Program-made: the position numbers and the translations under genes
Assembly (NCBI GenBank): GCA_012845835.1
Contig: JABAKD010000007.1
Location: forward strand, 11,459,511 to 11,523,510
DNA from: Undaria pinnatifida
Lineage: Eukaryota > Sar > Phaeophyceae > Laminariales > Alariaceae
Reading direction: 5' to 3'
DNA: 64,000 nt
Part shown: in pieces, positions 45,501-55,336 of the stretch
Layout: each line of letters starts with the position of its first letter
How positions within the stretch are numbered: the first letter of the stretch is position 1
Notes under the pieces: model-generated
Databases searched by the model: none
Told to the model about the DNA's origin: nothing
The model's input: only the letters and a program-made list of their open reading frames with translations

Positions 45501-48500
45501 ATTAAAAAAATGAACGATAGGCCGGTGTATCATGCAGCTCGCAAAGATGAGTATCGACACCTTACATTTTTGGAACTTACAGCTGATGTATTCGAAAGTT
45601 TTATGAAAATATCGATGGCGGTGACAGGATGACGACTACGACGATCACATCGCCGGTGAAAAGCAACAATGGCCATGATGCAATAGCCACTGTTGAGGAA
45701 TTAGTGCGGTATTAGTGCGTTTGACCACTTGCACAAGACCAATTGCTTACCCAAACTAAGCCTCATAGCACTACTTCACCACGCTTGCTCCGTCCCTTCC
45801 TGGTGTGCGTTGCCCCCGCACCCCTCCCCCGGCTACGGCCATGCACAAACTGAGTACCCCCCCCCCCCCCCCCCTGCGCGCCCCTTCCGCCAACCCAATC
45901 ACGCGAACCCAAACCCACCGCCCCCCTCCCTGTGCCCCCTGAACAATGCTACCGACGAAGCCCATTACTCGACCAGAAAGCCCGCGCGGCGATGCTGAGG
46001 AAGACACGCCGTTCGACTTCGAGGAACTCCTAGTCTGCATCGCCGAGCGATTTCCGCCACCGAGCTCCGCCGCCTCCATCTCGCGGAGGCTTGCTTACCC
46101 CGGGGCCAGCGCGGGAGCTACGTCCCAGATTCGACCGGTCGTTCGGGCGGTGGTGGTGTACGGGAGGTCTTACACCTGCCCTTTGGTACCGATGACTGAG
46201 GAAGCAAAGCAGTGAGTGAATGTAACGAAGCAGTGAGTGAAGTTGTGCTTTTTCGGGGGGTTTTGTTAGAGGTTTGGTAGGGGCGTAGATAGGGGGGGGG
46301 GTACGGGGCGGGGAGTGTATTCAGTTTGAGGATGGCTGTAGTCGTATGGCCATAGACCCTCGCATCCCTACTATGCCGGGACGAAACACGTCGGGTTTTC
46401 ACCAACCAGACATGCATTGCTTGCACTAGGCGCGAAGCGCCGTGAGGTGTGCGGCGAGTCGGGGGGGGGGGAGGGGGGTAAAGGGCAATAGTGGGGGGGG
46501 GGGGGGGGTAGGGGAGGAGTGGGGGGGCGTGGGTGGGACAGTGGCGGTGGGCAGGGGTGGTGGTGGTGTACAGTAGGTTTTGTACCTGTCCTTTTCGTGC
46601 CGATGACCGAGGAGGCGAAATAGGGAGGAAACGTTTTTTTGGGGCGGTAATTGGGTTGGGGTGGTCAGGGGGTGGGGTAGGGGGGGCGGCCGGGGGATAT
46701 CGGGGAGTAGGAGAGGTGCGCAGTGCTGTGGTGTGTGGGAGGTCTTACGCCTGCCTTTTGGCGCCGATGACCGAGGACATGAAGAAGTAAGTGATTTTTT
46801 GTTTTTGGGTGAGTGGTTGGACGGGTGATGGGTGTGGGGTTGGAGGTGTGGGGTGAAGGTGTTGCTCGGGGGAGTCGGGGAAGTGGGGCGGGGCTGGGGC
46901 AGGGAGTCGTTGTGTTCTCCTGTCGATCATGGGGTATTGCCCGGGGAGCTGTTATGTTTGCTCTGTCGACAGGGTGTATCCAGAGAGTCTGTTAAAACGC
47001 ATCTACTGTCGGTATGTAGGCTTTTGCTTACGACAACGGTGCAGTACTTGCTCGCTATTGAGCTCCCTTAGCGCGTCCAAACCAAACCCCGTATACTCAA
47101 AATAGACCACTTAGGAAACATTCACCGAACCGCGTTTGTACATCCTGAGTTCCACAAGTGTCTGATTTTGTCCCCGTCAAAGCAGGGTATTCAGGTTCCG
47201 ATCACAGGACAGCGCTGTGTCTTATGTCTTAGTCTTGATGACCCCTGCATTAGCAGGGGAGCAACCGACTTGTTATATTCGCGAGGGTATACACATCCCG
47301 TGACACGTGGGATGGAAGTATCACACCCAGAATGCGTATGGGCTTGGGTTAGTAATTCGGTGTTGCTGCTGAAGTGCATTTTTCGCTCACCCGAATATGC
47401 TCTGTCGCAATCTTTGGTAGGATTTCGGTTGCGCGCGATCTGCTCCCTGATATCTCTGGCAGCTGATATGAGGTTTCTTTTTCGTATCATCTTAGCGGAT
47501 ACGAATATCATACATACTTTTATAAGTATCTGGATGTAAATTTGATAACTAAGTTGGGTACAGTCATACTCACACACCTTAACCTCTTTAGAAATGCACG
47601 CCGCGTCCGAGTGCAAGTTAGTCGGAAGTTGTGTGGAATGATTTTCGGAGTTGTGGTGTGTTACCGACTGGCAAAAAGGCTTCCGGAGGACAACGTACTT
47701 GGAGTTAGAGGAGTTAGCGAGGCATTCGTTTTAATAACGCCACGGTACGGGTGGACACCCCCAATACGCTGCCGCCGGATTGGGGCCACACGCGCAAGTG
47801 ACTAGATGCACCTCAGTCAAAGGGTCCTTGACCATGATTTGGTTGGTGTAGTGTAAGAGTGGTATAGTGGTGCAGTATCGCGAAAACGAAACGCCTTAAA
47901 GGTCGCTCGCGTGGTAAGCGCCTCTGAGCCGCTTAAAAAACAGAGATATCTTGCAGTAACGAAAGAGCAAGCAATCCTTACATTTGAGTGCAAAGTGGCA
48001 GGTGTTGCTCGGACCGCTCTTTGCGATGTTGGTGACTTGAACCTGAACTTTCTGTTTCGGGAACCCTTTTTTGTTTAGCCTCCAACCCTCTCCTGCTGTC
48101 GTCCGCTGGGGCTGTTTTTCGGAATCTTTCGTGCTTCTGGTGAAAATCTTACCTGCCATATAGTATGGTATGTGTTTTTACAAGCCCCCCCCCCTTACGC
48201 GATATGGGTGACATAGAATTTCGGAACCCTCTTTTGTCGTTTTTTTTTTCTGTTTCACCTCCAGCCCTCTCCTATCGCACGGTCGCTTCTTCCTGGACTG
48301 CATCTACGTGCACCGCAAGCCATCGGAGGAGGGAGTTGTCTGCCAAGAGGCGTTCGATCTCATCGCCGGAATGGAGACGTTCGGCGGCGGGAGCGTGAGT
48401 TTTCGTTCGTTTTTGGCGTAAAATTTGCTGCACGCAAAGCCGTATTGAAGCGTTTGTTTGGTTAAGAAGAATTGATCTATGCGTTAGTGTCATTGTCCAG

Positions 48501-51500
48501 ATCTCCTCGGCTTCTGCAAACCTCCTCAAAGGAGAAAGTTGGGTGCCAACAGGCGCTCGATCACATCGCCGGAATCGACCATTTCGGCGGCGGATTCAAG
48601 ACTTTTCGTTTTTCTTTTCGTGTTTTCGTTGCAGGAAAAAAAAACAGAAAACATGTTGAGACCTTCTTTTCGTTTGTGTGAATGACAATTTTGCATTATT
48701 GTCAAACGTGGTAGGCCTGTATAGCTTCACGCCTTGTGGAGTTGACGGCTGGTCCTTTTGGTTTTGTGTGCCAACGCATTCCGTGGCTCTCTTCGTGTGT
48801 AGTTTGAACGTGACGGCCGCCTTTTGTTTTTCGCGGTGGCGACGCGGCTGGTAGCTCTTTGTTCGTGAGCCACCCCGCACCATCGTAGGGGTGCACGACA
48901 GATTCTAAGAATTTTCTGAGCTCCTAACATTATAGCTCGAGTTTTCACCCGAAACATGATTTGGAAGGCGTTCGTTCGCGCAACCCGACCAAGCTTGCTA
49001 TGCCTCAGTCCTAAAAACAACCATTGTACTCGTGAAACTAGCATGCTAACCGGTCTTTCCTCACTTGAAGAGCTCAACCGGGCAGTTACATTATTAGTTA
49101 ATCCAACAACTGCAACGCCCACCGTGGGATGACGCCGATGTAGCTTGAAGGTTGGCCGCTGTCGTTTTGTTTGAAGTGTGTAGACGTGGTAAAGCCGCAC
49201 TTCGTTTTACTCGCTCTGTCTGCTTGTGTCCTCGTGCGGTTGGGACCGCCTATCAGACGCGCACCTCTCGTTTTTCTCGCTTTTTTTTTTTCTCCGTTGC
49301 GCATTGACGGCTGAACTTCTTTTATATTTTGTTGGTTGCTGATTATTTTAGTCAAGTGGAGCTCGCTTTTTGGCTACCGGGACGTCCGTTGGCGTCGTCG
49401 TGCCATTTCTGACGACAAAACGTTGTTACGACGCCTGCCTTCGTCTGCGACGCTCGTGTTTTGGAATTTCGAATTGATTGCTGCCTTTTTATTTATTTTG
49501 AGTGTGCCAACGTTTGTCAGACCGGTGGACCTTGTTTCTTCTTCTCGCCGCCCTTTTGTGCCGCCCGCGGCTTTGGGTTGCCCGTCCGATGTGTGCCGCC
49601 ATCGTACTGTAATATGCCGCTCGTTTGATCGCTTCACCTGCTTTGATTGGGGAATCTAACGTTATTGTTTGCTTTGAGTGATTGTGTTAACGTGCTTATG
49701 TGGCGCCCCTTTGCCCTCTCTGCCCTTTTTTTTTCGTGGGGCCTTTGGGCCGCCTGTGCGAAGTACAGCAGTAGCACCCGTTTCATGGCCCCCCTCTGTC
49801 TGAGATTGGAGTTTTTGGCGGCTGCCTTTTGTTTGTCAAGAGTGTAACCAGGCACTCAGGTGGCGCTCGGTTCATTATTTCCAGTCGTTTGGGATCGACG
49901 TCTAATTTTTGCTTCTGAATGTGCCAACACGTTCACTCCTCTTACTACTGCCCGCTCGATCCCGCACTGATTAATTCCAACGTAGTTTGCCACCAATAAC
50001 GTTGCTGCGGTTCCATCGTTTTTCTCTTCGGCTGTTTGCTCCGTCGGGATTCGGGTCGGCCTCCTTTCCGACTTGCAGACCTCATCTGCGTTCTCATGTG
50101 ACGCTATTATGCACGCTCGGTCTGTTTTGTGTTTTTCGCTTTTGTCTGTGTTGTTCGTCTCGCCGTGCCTTTTGGGTGAACCTGTCCGACGTGCGACGTG
50201 CAGCACTCGTACTTTCTGGAGTGCGGGCACAACCTGCAGCGGTTCAACTCCAGCATGGCTTCGCTCCTCGCCCACCCGGTGCAGGTAATTAACGCACATA
50301 CACATGAAGTACCCATACAAGGTTCCCCTTCCGACTGAGGCTGGTTTGGTTTCCGGAGGGGGGTGTCGCAGATGGAGGAGAGGGAACACAGGCATCCCTA
50401 TGAGCCAAATAGATCAGGTACATCACAAACACGTATAATGAACACTAAAGGAAAAATTCCGTGCAAGTAACTGGGCAAGTAACGGCGACTAATTCTAGCT
50501 AGAACGAGTTTATGGTGCAGTTTATGTCGTGGGCTGTAATTTTTCAGTTTTTTTGCTATTTAACAGCTTGTGTAGATGTGTTGACGCTGATCGGCTCAAA
50601 TGTCACCGCATTTGGACCATTTTGCACCGCGTTTGGCTCAGATTGTGCCGCGATGGGCTCAGATTTCACCGCATTTGGCTCAATTTGCGGGCTATTTACC
50701 ATGTATAACACGAAAAATGTCATTAAAACCTAGTAAAAGATAGTCAGCCACCGCGCAAGCAACCGGGCAGGTAACAAGTTACACCGACTATTCATAGTTA
50801 AAACGACTTTATAGTTTAGTTTATATTGCGGGCTTCGATATGTCAGTTTTTCCTACATAACAGATTGACTACATGTGTTGGCGCTGATTGGCCCACGTTT
50901 CACCGTATCTTGAAGCAGTTTGCGCCGCATTGGGCTCAACCTGTGCCGCATTTGGCTCAGATACCACCTCATTTGGCTCAGATAACGCCGCATTTAGCTC
51001 AGGTTACGAGCTATTCACCAGTTATAGCACGAAAATATGTAATAAAACTAAGCCAAAGTTGATTAGCAACCGCGCAAGCAACCGAGCAGGTAACAAGTTA
51101 CACCGACCAGTCTAAACGAGTTTTTTCTTTGATTCTTATCGTGGCCTGTGATGTGTAAACGGAATCAACCGCTGAGAGCGTCTATATAGCAGCGTGGGTA
51201 GGCACGAGTCGATGCGAGTGGACGAGGGGAGAAATGGCGGGAATCTTCCCGCAATAGAGATGAAGGCACCTGCCGTGGTGGGGAGGGGGGAGGAGAGCCT
51301 GCTTTGTGACCCCGGATCTGAGTAACGTTTAGGGAGCGAAAAGGAGAAAGGAAGATTGCAAAGACAATAGAAGCAATGAGCGAATAACAAAACCTGCGTT
51401 TGACACCTGTGATCAAGCTTGCCCAAAGGCTCGTTAAGTGATACTCCGTAAGAGCTCCTGCGAGTTAAGTTGGAACACGAAGGTGGCGATCGACACCCCG

Positions 51501-52460
51501 ACGGAACAAAAAAGAAACAAAAAAACGAAAATCACACGACGAAAAGCGTATCGTAGCCGATTCTCGCTCGATATACATCAGTCACTACGGGTGACCGAGG
51601 AGTGTCATTGCGCGCAGCTTGCAAATATGAGTGTGCCAGTTTCCAAGAGTTCAAGTTCATAGTCGCAAATACTCGTAGTTTTTTTTGTTTTCAACGTTTT
51701 TGGGATATCCTTTTTTTTTTTCTGCGGTGTTCCCTTAAGGCTCTTTCCAGCGCTACTATGTACCAGAAAGCGTTTTTTTTGTAAGTGGTCAGCAGGGGAC
51801 GAGCGGGAGCGGCACGGTGAAGCAGTAGCCCCTGTCGGAAAAAAAAAAAAGTGCATCCAACTCGACTCCCGTTCAATATGGTGTAATCACTCACCAGTGC
51901 GTCCCCTTTTTTAACGCTGCTTGTTTTGCCTTGACAGTGTAACCGGCGTGTCTACGATACAAGCACAAACAAAAAGGGAAGATATATATATATAATATAA
52001 ACGAATCACCATTTACCGCTACGGCCATTTTTTTTTTTCCGTTCGATTATCGGCGCTTCTGTCACCGCGACTGCCATAATGGGAAGATTTTGTCAAAATG
52101 TTGGCACCAACGGGTGCGTGAGAGCACGTTGAACCAGCAGCCGCTGCCGGAACAACGACAACCACACCCAGAAGAGGTTGTCGAACTCGACTCTCGTTCA
52201 ATATAGTGCTCATCACACACCATTGCCCGCCCTTTTTTTTCCGTGCGGTTGTTCCTTGATGCTGTCCCCAGCGTGACTACCAGGAGGCGTTTTTCGATAA
52301 GCTGGCATCAGGGGGCGCGGGAGGGCACGTTGAAGCAGCTGCACCCGCCACTGGCGGTGGCGGGGGCGGAGCCAGTGCATCCCAGGGCGCACGCATTGCG
52401 CGACCTAATTCAGCGGGATCGAACTCCTCGCAAACGGCGCCGGGAGCTGCTCTCGCGTGA
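33537..52460 (+). CDS. BABAM1: BABAM1/MERIT40-like subunit of BRISC and BRCA1-A complexes, 8 exons
   Basis: Scaffold subunit that in animals and plants holds the K63-specific deubiquitinase complexes BRISC and BRCA1-A together through a VWA-like domain. Exons: 33537-33746, 36137-36295, 38078-38218, 41651-41749, 45961-46211, 48265-48394, 50204-50284, 52272-52460. All are GT-AG and phase-consistent, giving 419 residues (human 329). Residues 1-123 are a low-complexity Asn/Gln/Ser/Gly-rich tail. The VWA-like domain opens with MSPEDIVLCVDVGPEM (about 118-133), matching CPEKVIICLDLSEEM in human MERIT40, followed by HRFALCTLGNG (from 171), DFEELL, VVVYGRSYTCP, FFLDCIYVH and SSMASLLAHPVQ. As in MERIT40 the metal-site motif is degenerate. 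The ATG at 33537 is in frame with a long exon 1; whether an upstream non-coding exon exists cannot be seen. The acceptor of exon 5 (45960/61) is weak, and the C-terminal Gly/Ala/Ser tail depends on the phase chosen for exon 8. Exons 2, 3, 5, 6, 7 and 8 have decayed intronic copies. Confidence 0.91.
33874..34275 (-). mobile_element. MITE-like family E in BABAM1 intron 1
   Basis: Reverse orientation copy with ACTCAAGTCGGCAAGTCG and TAGCTATTAGCTGTGAATTC near its end. It includes an insertion around 34020-34100. A 48-bp direct duplication (CTGTCAACTCACAGCTCTAG and so on) follows at 34261-34350. Confidence 0.6.
34433..34740 (+). mobile_element. MITE-like family E, inverted partner of the previous copy
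   Basis: GTGACTCGGCAGGATTTCAC to TCAGTCCGACTAATAACG. With 33874-34275 it forms an inverted pair separated by about 160 bp. Confidence 0.65.
35503..35640. repeat. (AAAGCA/AAAGCC)n and (GGC)n microsatellites in BABAM1 intron 1
   Basis: Hexamer run at 35503-35593 followed by (GGC)n at 35602-35640. The repeated minus-strand frames (Phe/Ala, Leu, Gly runs) are artefacts. Confidence 0.9.
36462..36640 (+). mobile_element. MITE family F fragment
   Basis: Starts GTCATCCCACGCTACAGATG, continues TTTCTGAGCTCGC and TTCGCGCAACCCTACCAAC, then is lost before the adjacent SINE. In BABAM1 intron 2. Confidence 0.5.
36648..36958 (+). mobile_element. tRNA-derived SINE in BABAM1 intron 2
   Basis: Sense-oriented copy. 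Box A in GGTGGCGTATTAGGTTATCC (36661-36680), box B in GAGTTCGAGTCCCGCC (36707-36722). Body CGCGAGAGCGTGAGTTAGCA, and a tail ending in GGGGAAAAAACAAAC. Confidence 0.75.
37020..37200 (-). mobile_element. Second tRNA-related fragment
   Basis: On the minus strand, GTCGGTGCGTCTAACGGTCG, then TACTGCAACACC and CCCCGGTTCAAACC resemble a tRNA D-arm, a GCA-type anticodon region and a T-arm box B. The acceptor stem cannot be closed, so it is a tRNA-derived SINE or a tRNA relic rather than an active gene. Confidence 0.4.
37506..37545 (+). pseudogene. Decayed copy of the BABAM1 exon 2 end
   Basis: GCCATATCGCCGGAAGATAT matches the exon 2 end GCCATGTCGCCAGAAGACAT at 36275-36294. The donor GTGAGG has become ATGAGA. 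It lies 1.2 kb downstream in intron 2. Confidence 0.7.
38235..38470. repeat. (GGTGGC)n array starting just after the BABAM1 exon 3 donor
   Basis: An impure GGTGGC/GGTGAC/GGTGGT array of about 235 bp starts 16 bp inside intron 3. It is open in several frames, but the exon 3 donor at 38219 and the phase match to exon 4 exclude it from the mRNA. Confidence 0.9.
39981..41140 (+). pseudogene. Four decayed copies of BABAM1 exon 3 with attached GGTGGC-rich spacer
   Basis: Copies of the exon 3 end lie near 39981-40050, 40386-40460, 40913-40975 and 41078-41140. Each retains parts of GGTGGTACAAGCAGCGCTGT and CGCAAGGCTTCCTTCAACC. Most are followed by GGT/GGC-rich sequence, just as the true exon 3 is followed by a GGTGGC microsatellite at 38235-38470. 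None keeps a full donor. All lie in intron 3. Confidence 0.7.
40460..41320. repeat. G-rich purine-biased stretch in BABAM1 intron 3
   Basis: Interleaved with the exon 3 ghost copies. Runs of GGGGG, GTGGTGG and GAGAGGGGG dominate the plus strand, giving false Pro/His-rich minus-strand frames. Confidence 0.7.
42585..44230. repeat. 300-320 bp tandem repeat in BABAM1 intron 4, about 3.5 units plus outliers
   Basis: TGTCACTTGACACTG occurs at 43401 and 43719 and TGTCACTTGGCACTTG at 44023 (318 and 304 bp apart). Units share AGCAGCAGCAGyGAGAGGTA, GCAGGCTCCGATCAAAGCAA and TGCTGCTGGGCGGCAGGAT. Diverged units lie at 43090-43330 and 42585-42700. Confidence 0.85.
44990..45350. repeat. ATGAATTGT and GATGATG-type short repeats in BABAM1 intron 4
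   Basis: 45000-45085 is built from TTGTATGAA nonamers. 45140-45340 is rich in GGTGGTGG and GATGATG motifs. 45845-45875 has a poly(C) run just before exon 5. Confidence 0.75.
46541..46622 (+). pseudogene. Decayed copy of the BABAM1 exon 5 end
   Basis: Resembles the last 80 bases of exon 5 (GTGTACAGTAGGTTTTGTAC against GTGTACGGGAGGTCTTACAC, then CCGATGACCGAGGAGGCGAA). The position of the donor has become AATAGGGA, so it has lost splicing ability and reads into a stop. Confidence 0.75.
46724..46786 (+). other. Candidate in-frame cassette exon in BABAM1 intron 5 (third copy of the exon 5 end)
   Basis: This 63-bp block is a diverged copy of the 3' end of BABAM1 exon 5. It keeps a CAG acceptor at 46721-46723 and a GTAAGT donor from 46787. 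Its reading frame (AVVCGRSYACLLAPMTEDMK) aligns with the exon 5 end (VVVYGRSYTCPLVPMTEEAK). It would join exon 5 and exon 6 in the correct phase, since it needs one base from the left and leaves two. It would add 21 residues without a stop. Inclusion in mRNA is an inference. Confidence 0.45.
48035..48612 (+). pseudogene. Decayed copies of the BABAM1 exon 6 region on both sides of the exon
   Basis: The block at about 48035-48150 repeats the acceptor side (TTTCGGGAACCCTTTTTTG, then CCTCCAACCCTCTCCT) seen at 48225-48280. The block at 48497-48595 repeats the exon body: GGCGCTCGATCACATCGCC against GGCGTTCGATCTCATCGCC, then TTCGGCGGCGG. The true exon 6 (48265-48394) lies between them. The downstream copy has CCAG at its left but no usable donor. 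Confidence 0.65.
48880..49135 (+). mobile_element. MITE family F
   Basis: About 255 bp from CACCATCGTAGGGGTGCACG to TGCAACGCCCACCGTGGGAT, imperfect terminal inverted repeats. Internal text TTCTGAGCTCCTAAC and GGCGTTCGTTCGCGCAACCC recurs in other copies. It lies in BABAM1 intron 6. Confidence 0.65.
49200..49795 (+). pseudogene. Decayed copies of the BABAM1 exon 7 acceptor region in intron 6
   Basis: Segments near 49205-49270, 49530-49605 and 49700-49790 resemble the acceptor side of exon 7 at 50150-50215. Shared elements are CGCCGcccTTTTGtG, then CCTGTCCGACGTGyG, then a CACTCGTACT-like start. Intron 6 also repeats a TGTGCCAACG block near 48766, 49501 and 49918. These look like units of a roughly 200-bp degenerate tandem array leading into exon 7. 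Confidence 0.5.
50455..51120. repeat. About 300-bp direct repeat with nested 20-bp repeats in BABAM1 intron 7
   Basis: Two and a bit units: CAAGTAACnnnnnACACCGAC, ACGAsTTTATrGTnnAGTTT, ACCGCGCAAGCAACCGGGCA. Inside each, GCCGCATTTGGCTCAGAT recurs four to six times. Confidence 0.85.
51711..52170 (+). pseudogene. Two decayed upstream copies of BABAM1 exon 8
   Basis: Blocks 51711-51841 and 52020-52160 align with 52230-52350, covering the T-run, the acceptor and the start of exon 8. The first keeps TTTCCAG followed by CGCTACTATGTACCAG, against CCCCAG then CGTGACTACCAG. Both keep a CACGTTGAA or CACGGTGAA core and GCAGC. Each is followed by a shared AACTCGACTCycGTTCAATA segment, so the duplicated unit includes intron as well as exon. 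Confidence 0.7.
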
Positions 52461-52589
52461 AGGAGGCGCTATCGAGAAGTGATGACCTCGCCGACAAACA
52501 CATCCCCCTTTCTGTAAAACGTTTTGAACCACGGCACGCACATGTTTGGTGACAAACAACTCGGAGTCTTGGTGTGGAATGGTTTTGGT

Positions 52590-52930
52590 TCTGCAATGGT
52601 TCACGTTGAAGCAGCAGCCCCTCGTAGCACCGGTCGTGGGGGTAGGAGCGGTAATAGCGCGTCCAAGGGCTTCCGCATCTCGCCACTTAGCTCGGTGGGA
52701 TCAAATTCCTCGCAAACGGCAACGTGGATCGCCCACTTGCGTGAGAAGTGCTAGGGCTTCCGCATCTCGCCACTTAGCTCGGTGGGATCGAATTCCTCGC
52801 AAACGGCAACGGGGATCGCCCACTTGCGTGAGAAGTGCTAGGGCTTCCGCATCTCGCCACTTAGCTCGGTGGGATCAAATTCCTCGCAAACGGCAACGTG
52901 GATCGCCCACTTGCGTGAGAAGTGCTACAG
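52590..52930 (+). repeat. Downstream copy of exon 8 amplified into an 87-bp triplicate
   Basis: From 52590 the sequence again resembles exon 8 (CACGTTGAAGCAGCAGCCCC, then TCCTCGCAAACGG). From 52668 an 86-87 bp unit occurs three times almost identically, starting at 52668, 52754 and 52841. One frame stays open through all three, encoding a 29-residue repeat (RASASRHLARWDQIPRKR and so on). It lies past the BABAM1 stop, so it is probably 3' flank or UTR. Confidence 0.8.
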
Positions 52931-53179
52931 TGTGGACCGACCCGCCGCCAAACACCGCCTAAGCTTGCTCAGACTTGAACCCTTGTTGTGACACCAACCT
53001 GGGCCAACCTCAGGCATAGGCTATATATTGTACCAGGTAGGGTTTACGGTAGCCCTGATCGCTAAGCACGTGGTCTTCATTCCAAATTTCCTACGGCTCC
53101 CCGAGGCATTAGTCTTACGTTTGTACAAGGTTGTTTGTTGGCGATGGGCCTATGCTGTGTAGACGCTGTTTTCTGCGTA

Positions 53180-54560
53180 TTACCGGGTCTTACCTATCGC
53201 CTCTCGAGCCTTGTTCTGCCGGACGAACCTTTTTGGGCGAACCCCGCGCATCTGGCCTGTGGGCTTGGCTGGGCTTTTTGCGCTGGATCCGTGTTGCATT
53301 GTTAGGCTGGAAGTGTTTCCAGCGCTCATTTCACATGTTACCGCTGGGCTGGGCTGGGCTGGGCTTATCTCATGTTATCGTTTCAGGGGTCGAATTTCGG
53401 GGGCATGTTCCACATCTTACCTCTGGGCTGGGCGAAGGTGCTGGGCTTGTTGTAGGTTTTGTAGTGGTTTGTGTTTTGGCCCAAATGCCACATCTTGAGT
53501 CTGGGCTGAGTTGGACTTGATTTGACGTGCATTGCTTTGTGGCAAGGTGTTTGGGCGCATATTCCACTTTTTTGCAGGTGGGCAGGGTTTCTGGGTTTTG
53601 GCTTGCATCCCCGTGTATTGTTAGCGGTAAGTGTTCGGACGCGTTCCATATGCTAGGTTTGTTGCAGCCGGGCTGGGCTGCGCTGGTCGCACCGGGCCTC
53701 GTCGCGACCTTGTTTTGGTGGTGTACCTGTGCGTTGGTGGGTGGCGCTCTGCGTGGGGCTGTTCCGGGCGTACCCGGCAGTGGGCTGGGCTGGGCTTAGC
53801 TTTTCGTAGATTTTTTTGCGACGAATGTTTGGACGCGTGTTACGTCCTACACCAGGGGTGAGTTGAGGTTAGCTCGTCGTGCAGGTTTCGCGGTTAATGT
53901 TCGGAGGACACCTAGATGCTGCGAATGGACTGGGGGTGTTCTGGGTGAGGCTGGGCTCGTCGGGTGTGTTTAGTGCTAGAGATGTCTGCACGCCTTGATT
54001 ATGCTGCACCTGAGCTGGGCTCGTCGTGTTTTTTTTTTGTATAGATGACCAGTGACATGTTTTTGACGATTGTTCTGCGCGTTGCATCGGGCTTGGGTGC
54101 TCAAGCCTTTTATTTTTCGTGGGGGGTGTTCGGGCGCATGTTCCATACGTTGCATTCGGGCTGGAGTGGGCTGGGCTTGTCGGGAAGTTTTAGTGATGGT
54201 CTTTTGAGCGCACGTTCTACATATGGCGTGTTGGCTTGGGGTGAGTTGGACTGGGCTTGTCGTGGATTTTTTAATGGTGAATGTTTGGGCCAATTCCTGG
54301 CCTGGGCTTGTCGTGGGTTTGTAGTGGGGGGTGTTTGCGCGCACTGTCCACATGTTTCATCTGGGTTGAGCTGTGCCGGACTGGTCCTGTCATGTGTTCA
54401 TGGTGGGAATGTTAGTTGCGTATTCCACGTATTGCGTATGGCTTGAACTGGCCTGGGCTGGGCTCGTCGTGGATTTTTATTGATGCACGTTTGAGTGCTC
54501 CCCGCATGTCGGATCTGGGCTCCGTCGGCCGGGCTGGACTCGGTCGTGGAGTCTTACTGG
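53180..54560. repeat. Degenerate tandem array rich in GGGCTGGGCT, about ten units
   Basis: Units of about 100-150 bp share CTGGGCTGGGCTyGTCGTGG, GATTTTTAGTGG, TGTTTGGGCGCATGTTCCAC and TGTTGCATCTGG. On the minus strand many carry GAGGTAAGATGTGG-like text that resembles a splice donor. It sits between the convergent ends of BABAM1 and the MSP-domain gene. Confidence 0.8.
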
Positions 54561-54589
54561 TGGATAGTTATGCACATTTCAACGACGCA

Positions 54590-55336
54590 TTTACTGGCTC
54601 GGATTGCACGGGCTCTTTCCGTTCCAGGTGGAGTCTTCCGCGGAGGACATACCAGGGTGCTTAACGCACCGTTACCTGCCTCTTGTCGGACTTGCGGCAG
54701 TTTCCCAGGCGTTTGGAGTCTTCTGTGCAGGAGACATCACTATTTTTACAATATGGTGCTCAATACACCGTTGCTTGCCTCTTGTTAGGCTCGTGGTAGG
54801 TTCCCGGGCACGTGGAGCCAAACCACCGCTATTGTAACGTGTTGCTCAAAATTGTAACATGGTGCCCAATACACCTTTTCGCGCCTATTGTTGGACTTGC
54901 GGAAGCTTTCCGGGCGTGTAGTCTTCCGTGTAGGAAATGCTACTACTGCAACGTGTATACCTCAAGCTAGTAACACGTCGCCCAATACTGTAACATGGTG
55001 CTCACTACCGAACCATGGGTGCTAAAATACGTCGTTGGTAGACTCTTGCTAGACACGTGATAGCTTTCCTGGCGTGTGGAGTCTTCCGCGTAGGGGACGC
55101 TACTCGTGCATAAAATAATATGCTCGTGCACCTGGCTCACTGCTTAATTCTGCCGGGCTCGTGGCAGCTACCCGGACGCGGAATGTTCCTCGTAGAAACG
55201 CCCGCACTCTAACATCTTGGTGACGTTGTGCTCATTAACACAGTTTATGCCTACGTATCTATGGGAAACCCGCTCAGGTGTCCCATAGGATGTCCACATG
55301 CGCCACAGTACGCCGTCCACTGTTTGCCGACTCGTG

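Noticed and set aside
52272-52482. Another exon 8 frame ending in RRRELLSREGGAIEK
   Set aside because: It does not fit the phase 0 donor of exon 7 with the acceptor at 52271; kept as an open question in the findings.
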